A stretch of 12,055 nt of DNA from JBBRYW01 sp038253945 (lineage in GTDB: Bacteria; Actinomycetota; Thermoleophilia; Gaiellales; Gaiellaceae), in assembly GCA_038253945.1 (NCBI GenBank), contig JBBSGR010000032.1:1-12055 (forward strand). The letters are read 5' to 3'. Positions within the stretch are counted from its first letter, which is position 1. Every line of letters starts with the position of its first letter. Below, piece after piece: positions 5,514 through 11,037 of the stretch. A program made the position numbers and the translations under genes. Under the pieces are notes generated by a model, which was given only the letters and a program-made list of their open reading frames with translations, was not told the origin of the DNA and searched no databases.

Positions 5514-5732
5514 GCGCCGGCTACGAAACGGACGTTCAGCGGTCGAGGACGTCGCTTTGTGAAGGCTCACCGAAGTTCCCCAGACCCTGCTCAGGGAAAT
5601 TCCCCACCTCTCGCGCGCGCGCGAGGTGCCGGGGAGTGCTGCTGTCGCGGCTTATGCAGGGTCGCCGGGGGCAGTGTAAGCGCGGGTCGGTTCGGCGGTC
5701 TGAGCGCCTGTCGTTCGGACTCGACGTCCTAG
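5514..5732. other. Intergenic region between the Asp23/ECF operon and the IS
   Basis: I see no gene here. It contains two near-identical 11-mers, GAAGTTCCCCA (5572-5582) and GAAATTCCCCA (5596-5606), a small hairpin CCCTG-CT-CAGGG (5585-5596), and a larger GC-rich stem-loop (5602-5634). Some of this could be operon termination, some could be the debris of another insertion. Confidence 0.5.
5602..5634 (+). terminator. GC-rich stem-loop after the operon (possible terminator, no T-tract)
   Basis: CCCC-ACCTC pairs with GAGGT-GCC-GGGG around an alternating CG core (TCGCGCGCGCGC), with one internal mismatch and a three-base bulge. It begins 89 bp after the operon's last stop codon. The following bases (AGTGCTGCTG) give no T-run, so it would be a weak or Rho-assisted terminator, or simply a structured repeat. 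Confidence 0.35.
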
Positions 5733-5733
5733 C

Positions 5734-5743
5734 AGGACTTTGT
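5734..5743 (+). repeat. Left terminal inverted repeat of the IS
   Basis: AGGACTTTGT, the exact reverse complement of 7163-7172. It lies on the 3' side of the transposase gene. Confidence 0.65.
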
Positions 5744-7088
5744 ACTCACGGCGTGAGAAGAGGACGAGTTGGTCGAGGTCGACGTGCTGGTTACAGGTTC
5801 GGCAACGGCCGTCCCAACAGCGAAGGACGGGCTGCAGGAGCAGCACCGCCTGCGGCAGCGTCAGTCCGGCCGCCGGACTTTTGGGTCGAGCCGCTCAAGC
5901 GTGAGGAAGGCGTGCGCGCAGGTGACGAGCGCGCAATGATGATGGAAGCCGAGGTAGCTTCGGCCTTCGTAGTGGTCGAGTCCGAGCTCGCCTTTGAGCT
6001 GGCGGTAGTCGAGTTCGATCGTCCAGCGCAGCCGGGCGAGCCGGGCGAGCCGCTCGGGGTGTTCGTCTTCGGCGAGGTTGGAGAGCCAATAATCGCTCGG
6101 CGTCTCCTCGCCCTCGGGCCATTCGACGACCAGCCACTCCTGCCGCGGCGGCAAGTTGTTGTTGCGGACGGGATGGGTGGCGACGACGCGGACGAAGGCG
6201 AAGCGACTCGTGACCTCCTCGCCCGCGGGCGTTGTCCGGCAAGAAAGCGTTTGCCGGGCCTGCGCCGGCAGCCGCTCCGCGAGCGCACGCACCGACTCCG
6301 GCTTGCGATCGGGACGGGCGACCGTCCGCGGCCGGCCGACGCTGCCGTTGCGCGGCGGGACGACGAAGACCGTCTCCGGGCTGTAGACGCTCGTCTCCGT
6401 CCGCACGGCAACCACGTAGTCGAGTTCCAACTCGGCAAGACGGGTGCGGAAGGCCGTGTCGTCGCCGTAGGCGGAGTCGGCCAGGATCGGCGCCGCCGGC
6501 AGCGCCCAGCCGGCCGCCCGCTCGCACAGATCGCCGCGAGCTGCGGCTTCGTCTGGAAGCCAACGTCGTCCGGGATCTTCGCCTTGCGCCGCCGGGGCAG
6601 GTCATCGCACCACTCCTCCGGCAGGTAGAGATTCCAGCCGAGCGGCAGCGTCCCCGCGTGCCGACCGCGTGCACGCTGACGGTGAGCTGGCAGTTGCCGA
6701 TCTTGCCGAGCGTGCCCGAGTACTGGCGCTTCACGCCTGGCGAGTGCTTGCCATCCTTGACGACCCCGGTGTCATCGACCACCCACGCCAACACCCCGAG
6801 CTCGGGCGCCACCCGCTCCGCGCAGCGACGGACAAGCCGCTCCGGATCCCACGGCGAGTCAGCCAAAAACTGCTGCATCGACTCGTACCGGGCCGGCGTC
6901 TCGTCGAGCCGAAACAACGTCGGCTGCAAACTCTTCCGGCCGCCATGCTCGACCAGCCCGCGCACGTACAGGAGCGCATTCTCCCGCTGCCGCCGCAGCG
7001 GCAACGACGCCGCCACCTCCTCGACAAAGCAGGCCAACCGATCGCGCACCTCGACCACCGGCACCTCGAATCCAACCGCTGCTTCCAT
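5734..7088 (-). pseudogene. IS701-family DDE transposase, broken by three frameshifts
   Basis: The start is ATG 7088 behind GGAGGAGAGG. The first frame encodes the family N-terminus, FLADSPWDPERLVRRCAE, then the first catalytic aspartate block WVVDDTGVVKDGKHS (Asp105-Asp106) and QYSGTLGKIGNCQLTVSVHA. It loses frame at the G-run 6652-6655. The second frame gives TLPLGWNLYLPEEWCDDLPRR and KIPDDVGFQTKPQ, and is lost near 6533. The third frame gives LCERAAGWALPAAPILADSAYGDD (second aspartate), then LRWTIELDYRQLKGELGLDHYEGRSY (catalytic glutamate region), and is lost at the A-run 5879-5882. The last frame gives AGLTLPQAVLLLQPVLRCW and a Cys-x2-Cys tail (CRTC), running to the inverted repeat. Each event equals loss of one base. 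No single frame can make an active enzyme. Confidence 0.85.
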
Positions 7089-7162
7089 CCTCTCCTCCCT
7101 CGAACGATGACCGCTACCGCGGACACCGTTCGTCGCGACAAGAGAGGACCTTCAACCAGCAA

Positions 7163-7172
7163 ACAAAGTCCT
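7163..7172 (+). repeat. Right terminal inverted repeat of the IS
   Basis: ACAAAGTCCT, the exact reverse complement of 5734-5743. It lies 75 bp upstream of the transposase start codon. Confidence 0.65.
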
Positions 7173-7325
7173 AATAGACGCGTTCAGCCGGCCCCGAGCC
7201 CGCCGCGAGCTTCGCGTATCGAACGCTCAGCCCCAGGCGTCCCCCGGCGACGGACGCTGCGTGGTTCGGATTATGGAGGGCTGGGACCATCCCTCGAACC
7301 AAATCGCCAGATTTCGTTCGGGTTG

Positions 7326-7376
7326 AGAGCAGCGGACTCATAATCCGTCGGTTCCTGGTTCGAATCCAGGCGGGCC
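7326..7376 (+). pseudogene. tRNA 3' fragment, right copy of the tRNA-derived repeat (putative attR)
   Basis: It matches 1536-1586 of the intact tRNA at 48 of 51 positions without gaps. It contains the whole anticodon arm with the CAT anticodon, the variable loop, a fully paired T arm (CCTGG-TTCGAAT-CCAGG) and most of the acceptor 3' strand. The acceptor 5' strand and the D arm are missing: the upstream bases do not contain GCTCAG or anything that pairs with CGGGCC. It cannot make a tRNA. It is most simply the displaced original 3' end of the target tRNA. Confidence 0.8.
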
Positions 7377-7402
7377 ATTTCGCGAGCAGACTGCAAAGAC
7401 CG

Positions 7403-8035
7403 ATGACGACGAATCTCTTTGTGCCCGGCTGGGGCGCGACCGGAGCCCTCTATGCGCCGGGTTTGCCGGCGAACTGGGAAGCGCTCGAGCAGCCGACTTT
7501 CAGGGCAACTCGTGGGGATCTTCGTGCGTATCGCCGCTGGCTCGGGGCCGAGCTTGCGCGCCGCCGGACGCCTGTGTCGGTTGCCGGGCACTCGATGGGC
7601 GGCGCGCTCGCGGTCCTCGCGGCAGCCGATCGGCCCGAACAGATCGCAGAGCTGATCCTGCTGTCGCCCTCAGGGCTGCCCGTCACCAAGCCGATCCGCG
7701 CAAGTCTCGCGGCGTTCGCCCGCCAAATCGTCCGTGGTTCGTATCCGGCTCGCGAACTCTGCCGCGCTACCGCCGCCGCGTTGGCGGCGCCGAAGAGCGC
7801 TCTACGGCTTGCTCGCGTCGTTCAGGCTCTCGACCTCACTCACGAGCTCGAGCAAATCCGGGCCCACCGAACCCCGTGCACCGTGATCGGATGCAGCACG
7901 GACGAGCTGATCACGCCTGCGCATTGCCGTCGGCTGGCCGAGCTCCTCGGCGCCGGCTATCGAGAGGTACGCGCTTCTGACGGACACATCTGGATGATCA
8001 CCAATCCGCAACTGCTTGCCTCGGAGCTGGCATGA
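7403..8035 (+). CDS. Alpha/beta hydrolase (BioH-like fold)
   Basis: The 210-residue protein has the alpha/beta hydrolase core: the oxyanion-hole region LFVPGWGATGALY (5-17), the nucleophile elbow VAGHSMGGALA with Ser64, the acid in GCSTDELITP (Asp167) and the histidine in ASDGHIWMI (His195). The triad is complete, and the cap region between strands 6 and 7 is short. The compact size resembles BioH-type carboxylesterases, but no biotin genes are nearby, so the substrate is unknown. ATG 7403 has no clear ribosome-binding site. It begins 26 bp after the tRNA fragment, so its promoter must lie within or upstream of that fragment. Confidence 0.88.
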   Translation: MTTNLFVPGWGATGALYAPGLPANWEALEQPTFRATRGDLRAYRRWLGAELARRRTPVSVAGHSMGGALAVLAAADRPEQIAELILLSPSGLPVTKPIRASLAAFARQIVRGSYPARELCRATAAALAAPKSALRLARVVQALDLTHELEQIRAHRTPCTVIGCSTDELITPAHCRRLAELLGAGYREVRASDGHIWMITNPQLLASELA

Positions 8036-8066
8036 AGCCCGGGCATACGGCTCAGTAGCGTCGGCA

Positions 8067-8095
8067 TTGAAAGCGAACATATGTTCGTGTAGCGT
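8067..8095 (+). promoter_or_regulatory. Predicted promoter with overlapping SOS box
   Basis: TTGAAA (8067-8072) and TAGCGT (8090-8095) are 17 bases apart, a normal -35/-10 spacing. Initiation about seven bases after the -10 would fall at 8102-8104, right at the ATG, and no Shine-Dalgarno is seen. This suggests a leaderless transcript. The SOS palindrome fills the spacer. Confidence 0.5.
8074..8087. promoter_or_regulatory. SOS box (LexA operator, Cheo-box type)
   Basis: CGAACATATGTTCG is a perfect 14-base palindrome containing GAAC-N4-GTTC, the LexA operator of Gram-positive and actinobacterial genomes. It is 16 bp upstream of the nuclease start codon and lies between the predicted -35 and -10, where bound LexA would block polymerase. 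Its position before a DNA-repair-type nuclease makes a chance match unlikely. Confidence 0.8.
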
Positions 8096-8103
8096 CCATC
8101 CGC

Positions 8104-9777
8104 ATGCAGCTCCGGCTGGATGCGGCCGACCGCCTGGTCGAGCTCGTGGAGGAGCGCCGTGGTCCTGTTTCGGCGGACGAGGCGGCTCGGCGCGTCTTCG
8201 CCCTAGCCCGCACGCCGACCGCGCTTGCGCGGAGCCTGCTCGACGAGACGGTGCAGGACGACGCGCGCCTCGTCTGGCGCGGAGACGCGGTTGCGCTCGC
8301 GGCGCCGCTCGGCGCGGACCTCCCGCTCGAATCGGCCACGTACGTCGTCGTCGACCTGGAGACGACGGGGCTCCGTCCGGGTTCCTCGCGGATCTGTGAG
8401 ATCGGCGCGGTGCGCGTTCGAGGCTTCGAGCTCCGAGAGGAGTTCCAGACGCTCGTCAACCCACGCGAGCCGCTCGGGCCCGCGATTTCGGCGCTGACGG
8501 GACTCGCCGACGCGCAGCTCCGGCGCGCGCCGGTGGTCGAGGACGCGATCCGCCGCTTCCTTGCGTTCGCGGGCGATGCGGTGCTCGTCGCTCACAACGC
8601 GCGCTTCGACCTAGCCTTCCTCGACCGCGAGACGGAGCGGCTGACGGGGAGCCGCATCGCCGCGCCGGTCGTCGACACGGTCGGGTTGGCGCGGAAGCTC
8701 CTCGCCGGACGGATCGCCCGCGCCAACCTCGGCGCGCTGGCGTACTTCTTCGGCACCGACGTGCGGCCTTGCCACCGAGCACTGCCCGACGCGCAGGCCA
8801 CCGCAGAGATCCTTGTCGGACTGCTCGGGCTGGCGCAGGAACGCGGTGCGGGGACGGTCGCCGACCTGGCCGAGCTGGGTGCGACCCGGCCGCGGCGCGT
8901 CTACGGCAAGCGCTCGCTGGCGTTTGGTGCGCCCCAGCGACCCGGGGTGTACCTGTTCCGCGACCGGAACGACACGGTGCTCTACGTCGGACGGGCCCGA
9001 GACCTGCGTGCGCGGCTCCGCTCGTATTTCACCTCCGACCGGCAGCGCCCCGCGGTCGAAGCGGCGCTCGGCGCGCTGGAGCGAATCGAATGGCGGCCGT
9101 GTGGCTCGGAGGTCGAAGCGGCGCTCGAAGAGCTGCGCCTGCTGCGAGAGCTGCGCCCGCCTGCAAACGCGCGGAGCGCGCGGCCGGACCGCTACGTGTA
9201 TTTGCGGGCGCGCGGGCAGGACGTCGTGTGCTCAGCCAAGCCGTCGGCGCTCGGCCCACTGCGCAGCCGCAGGCTGGCCCGCCTCGCCGCGCGTGCCCTG
9301 CGGCCCGACGAGCTCGACCGTCCGGCGTCTGCGCTGCCCCGGCTTCGTGCAGGCGTGCACAAACTCGCGGCGGGGCAGCGCTACGAGGACGCGGCGCGGA
9401 TGCAAGAGCGCGTCGACGCGCTGGAGCAGGTCGTACACGCGCTCGCAACGCTCGAGCGTCTGCGCGCGGTCGAGAGGTGTTTCGTCGTCCCGGCGCTCGA
9501 GGAGGGCTGGAACCACGCATTCTTCGTCGTCGCCGGGCAAGTGGCCGCGAAGCGCAAGCTACCGCCGGGTGCCGGCGCGGCGCTCGAGGTTGCGTCGGGC
9601 CTTGCGGCCGTCCGCGCAGCTAGGTCGGAGGGGGTCTCCTACGCGCCCGAGCTGGCCGACGAGTTGCTTGCGCTGGGAACGTTCATTCGCCGTCCCCCGC
9701 CGGAACTTCGTGTCGTCCCGCTCGATTCCGCCGCCATCCTCGCGGCCCGCCGGCCGCGTCTTGTAGACGCAGCGTGA
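8104..9777 (+). CDS. DEDDh exonuclease fused to a GIY-YIG (UvrC/Cho-like) nuclease
   Basis: The 557-residue protein has three recognisable parts. Residues about 79-245 are a DnaQ-type DEDDh 3'-5' exonuclease with all five residues visible: Asp84 and Glu86 (VVDLETTG), Asp169 (HNARFD), His224 and Asp229 (CHRALPDA). Residues about 275-355 are a UvrC-type GIY-YIG endonuclease: GVYLF (281-285), LYVGRARDLRARLRSYF (293-309) and the glutamate-containing SEVEAALEE (335-343). Residues 414-446 resemble a UVR helix pair (KLAAGQRYEDAARMQERVDAL). The RNase H-like incision domain and HhH of full UvrC are absent. The architecture is that of actinobacterial 'DEDD exonuclease domain-containing' proteins such as M. 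tuberculosis Rv2191. The upstream SOS box supports a DNA-damage role. The reaction has not been shown here. Confidence 0.93.
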   Translation: MQLRLDAADRLVELVEERRGPVSADEAARRVFALARTPTALARSLLDETVQDDARLVWRGDAVALAAPLGADLPLESATYVVVDLETTGLRPGSSRICEIGAVRVRGFELREEFQTLVNPREPLGPAISALTGLADAQLRRAPVVEDAIRRFLAFAGDAVLVAHNARFDLAFLDRETERLTGSRIAAPVVDTVGLARKLLAGRIARANLGALAYFFGTDVRPCHRALPDAQATAEILVGLLGLAQERGAGTVADLAELGATRPRRVYGKRSLAFGAPQRPGVYLFRDRNDTVLYVGRARDLRARLRSYFTSDRQRPAVEAALGALERIEWRPCGSEVEAALEELRLLRELRPPANARSARPDRYVYLRARGQDVVCSAKPSALGPLRSRRLARLAARALRPDELDRPASALPRLRAGVHKLAAGQRYEDAARMQERVDALEQVVHALATLERLRAVERCFVVPALEEGWNHAFFVVAGQVAAKRKLPPGAGAALEVASGLAAVRAARSEGVSYAPELADELLALGTFIRRPPPELRVVPLDSAAILAARRPRLVDAA

Positions 9778-9854
9778 CCGTTTTCGGGCGTTTCGCGTTG
9801 TACCTCCGTGACACCGTCATCCACGTCTCCGATCGATGTGAAAGGAGGACCGGA

Positions 9855-9932
9855 ATGAGCCTTCTCTGGATCATCCTGATCGTGATTCTGATCCTCGCGC
9901 TGCTGGGTTTCTTCTCGCGCGGCCGCTGGTAA
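9855..9932 (+). CDS. 25-residue single-helix membrane peptide
   Basis: ATG 9855 follows AAAGGAGG (9841-9848) at good spacing. The frame reads MSLLWIILIVILILALLG, then FFSRGRW and TAA. It is one hydrophobic helix of about 18 residues with a short positively charged tail. The strong ribosome-binding site and the intrinsic terminator 34 bases downstream argue that it is a real gene. Comparable tiny hydrophobic proteins are known in actinobacteria without defined function. It starts 77 bp after the nuclease gene and could be cotranscribed with it or have its own promoter. Confidence 0.72.
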   Translation: MSLLWIILIVILILALLGFFSRGRW

Positions 9933-9966
9933 ATCGCGCGTCGTAGGACCGAGGTTTGACCATATG

Positions 9967-9997
9967 GGCCGCCCGGCACTTGCCGGGCGGCCTTCTT
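9967..9997 (+). terminator. Rho-independent terminator
   Basis: GGCCGCCCGGCA (9967-9978) pairs perfectly with TGCCGGGCGGCC (9981-9992), or 11 pairs with an ACTT loop, and TTCTT follows. It closes the transcript carrying the small membrane peptide and probably the nuclease. It also rules out the earliest in-frame ATG (9964) as the start of the next gene. Confidence 0.85.
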
Positions 9998-10014
9998 ACG
10001 GCGATCCTGTCTGG

Positions 10015-10800
10015 GTGGAAGCATCACAGACGACGGCGGTTCTGGCTCGCGCGGATGCGGAGGCCAACCTGACGCGCCTCGGCGGAATGGCTCGGCCCGA
10101 CGGCGTTGTGATCATGAGCGAGCGCTTCTGGGCCTTCGCCGGCCTCGACGGCACGCTGCGAACCGGTGACACGCCGGCTCCTCACGAGTTCCTCCGGCGC
10201 ATGCCGCTGCTTCGCGGCCTCGTCCGCCTCGGCGCCTCGCTTTCGCCGTTGTTCCGGCGCGGCGGCGTCGCGCGACCGCGCGAGCGGTACCTCCTTCTCC
10301 TGGCCGTCCTCGCGCCGCTCCTGCTCGTGCTCGCGCCGGAGCAGGCGCGCACTCCGGCCGGCATCGTCGTGACGCTCGGCCTGCTCGGCTGGATGCTGCG
10401 CGGCCGGACGCTCAACCTGCACGGCGCCGAGCACCGCGCCATCGGCGCCGCCGAAGCACGAAGCCTCGCGACGACCTGGTCGGGCGAGACGCGGCCGAGC
10501 CGTTTTGCTCCGCGCTGCGGAACGAACTTCGCGGCCCTCGCGGCTCCCGTCACGATTCTCGCCGAGCGCCTCTGGCCGTTCGCTCCCTCGCTCTACACAC
10601 CGCTCGCGGTCACGCTCGTCGCGCTCTCGCTGACGATGGAGCTGTGGCTCGCGATCCAGGATTCGTCCCGCTCGCTCGCTCGCGGTCTGCTCCTCCCGGG
10701 CCTGGGCCTCCAGCGCGTGACGACGCGGGAGCCGCGCCTCGACGAGACCCGCATCGCGCTCACCGCGGTCGCGTCTGTGCTCGAACGCGAGCTCGCCTAG
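10015..10800 (+). CDS. DUF1385 family membrane protein (YqhQ-like)
   Basis: The protein shows the DUF1385 landmarks: RLGGMARPDGVVIMSERFWA near the N-terminus, LRRMPLLRGLVRLGASL, the histidine motif NLHGAEHRAI and PRCGTNFAALA, with hydrophobic helices between and after them (for example LLLLAVLAPLLLVLAP and LAVTLVALSLTMELWLAIQ). The His-Glu-His and Arg-Cys-Gly-Thr-Asn motifs are invariant in the family, whose function is unknown. GTG 10015 (261 residues) is my preferred start because ATG 9964 lies before and within a terminator hairpin; no strong ribosome-binding site settles it. In this protein HGAEHRAI is near 136-143 and RCGTNF near 167-172. No gene for ribosomal protein L31 or prfA is visible within the window. 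Confidence 0.88.
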   Translation: MEASQTTAVLARADAEANLTRLGGMARPDGVVIMSERFWAFAGLDGTLRTGDTPAPHEFLRRMPLLRGLVRLGASLSPLFRRGGVARPRERYLLLLAVLAPLLLVLAPEQARTPAGIVVTLGLLGWMLRGRTLNLHGAEHRAIGAAEARSLATTWSGETRPSRFAPRCGTNFAALAAPVTILAERLWPFAPSLYTPLAVTLVALSLTMELWLAIQDSSRSLARGLLLPGLGLQRVTTREPRLDETRIALTAVASVLERELA

Positions 10801-10843
10801 CTCCCTCGTTCGTCACGGTTCGGTCACATCCGGGCGCCTCTCT

Positions 10844-10869
10844 CGTCACAGTGTCGGACACCGTCACGG
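10844..10869. repeat. Palindromic intergenic repeat, copy 1
   Basis: It is centred on GTGTCGGACAC and flanked by CGTCAC on the left and CGTCACGG on the right. It matches copy 2 at 21 of 26 positions and can also fold on itself. It lies between convergent genes, so it could be a bidirectional terminator or a REP-like repeat. Confidence 0.65.
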
Positions 10870-10965
10870 AAGTGCCACGTCCCGCTCATAGCTGCCTGTC
10901 ACAGCGACGAGTCCGCACGTCGCGCCGGCCTGCCGCACGAACTCGTCGCGAAGCTGGCACCTCTT

Positions 10966-10991
10966 CGTCACGGTGTCCGACACCATCAACG
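10966..10991. repeat. Palindromic intergenic repeat, copy 2
   Basis: It contains GGTGTCCGACACC, a 13-base palindrome around a central C, preceded by CGTCAC as in copy 1. The centre-to-centre distance from copy 1 is 122 bp. Confidence 0.65.
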
Positions 10992-10992
10992 C

Positions 10993-11037
10993 GCTTGGCG
11001 CTCGCGTCGGTGCTTGAGGCGAGCTCCGCCTAGCTCA
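10993..11037 (+). repeat. Partial duplicate of the DUF1385 gene 3' end
   Basis: These bases resemble 10755-10804, the end of the DUF1385 gene: both end in GCGAGCTC(C)GCCTAGCTC, and both read as ...ASVLE....A followed by TAG. Several small indels separate them. It also overlaps the convergent esterase's stop codon. It may be a short duplication associated with the palindromic repeats. Confidence 0.4.

Larger units (their letters stand above)
5733..7173 (-). mobile_element. IS701-type insertion sequence, decayed
   Basis: The transposase pseudogene is bracketed by AGGACTTTGT at 5734-5743 and its exact reverse complement ACAAAGTCCT at 7163-7172, ten bases each. The resulting length of about 1.44 kb is typical of this family. 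Flanking tetramers CTAG (5729-5732) and ATAG (7174-7177) could be an eroded 4-bp target duplication. The ends are assigned from the repeat alone, so the exact boundary could differ by one or two bases. Confidence 0.7.
1589..7376. mobile_element. Putative tRNA-integrated genomic island, integrase decayed
   Basis: The segment runs from the end of the intact tRNA to the end of a truncated second copy of its 3' part. It holds a serine recombinase scrap right beside the intact tRNA, the Asp23/ECF operon as possible cargo, and a decayed IS. Intact tRNA, then recombinase, then cargo, then a 3'-tRNA fragment is the expected order for an integrated island. Against this, the operon's base composition looks like that of its surroundings, no other mobility genes are present, and the two repeats are not identical. 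An alternative is an ancient tandem tRNA pair of which the second has decayed. The call is therefore tentative. Confidence 0.4.

Noticed and set aside
5636..6628. Plus-strand open frame of 330 codons across the IS
   Set aside because: It is antisense to the clearly recognisable transposase blocks and has no conserved motif of its own.
7263..7300. GGTTCGGATTATG...CGAACC inverted repeat and a 9-base match (CGGATTATG) to the antisense anticodon loop
   Set aside because: The match is short and the stem is interrupted. It could be an inverted tRNA scrap, but chance is just as likely.
7271..7591. Minus-strand open frame of 106 codons with DSNQEPTDYESAAL
   Set aside because: It is the antisense of the tRNA fragment plus the start of the alpha/beta hydrolase gene; no family features.
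8769..9623. Long alternative plus frame inside the nuclease gene
   Set aside because: It is an arginine/alanine-rich shadow of the DEDDh/GIY-YIG gene, whose own frame has complete catalytic motifs.
10644..11033. Plus frame overlapping the DUF1385 3' end and running to 11033
   Set aside because: Most of it is out of frame with the conserved protein, and the rest crosses intergenic repeats. Only its last codons are of interest, as a possible duplication.
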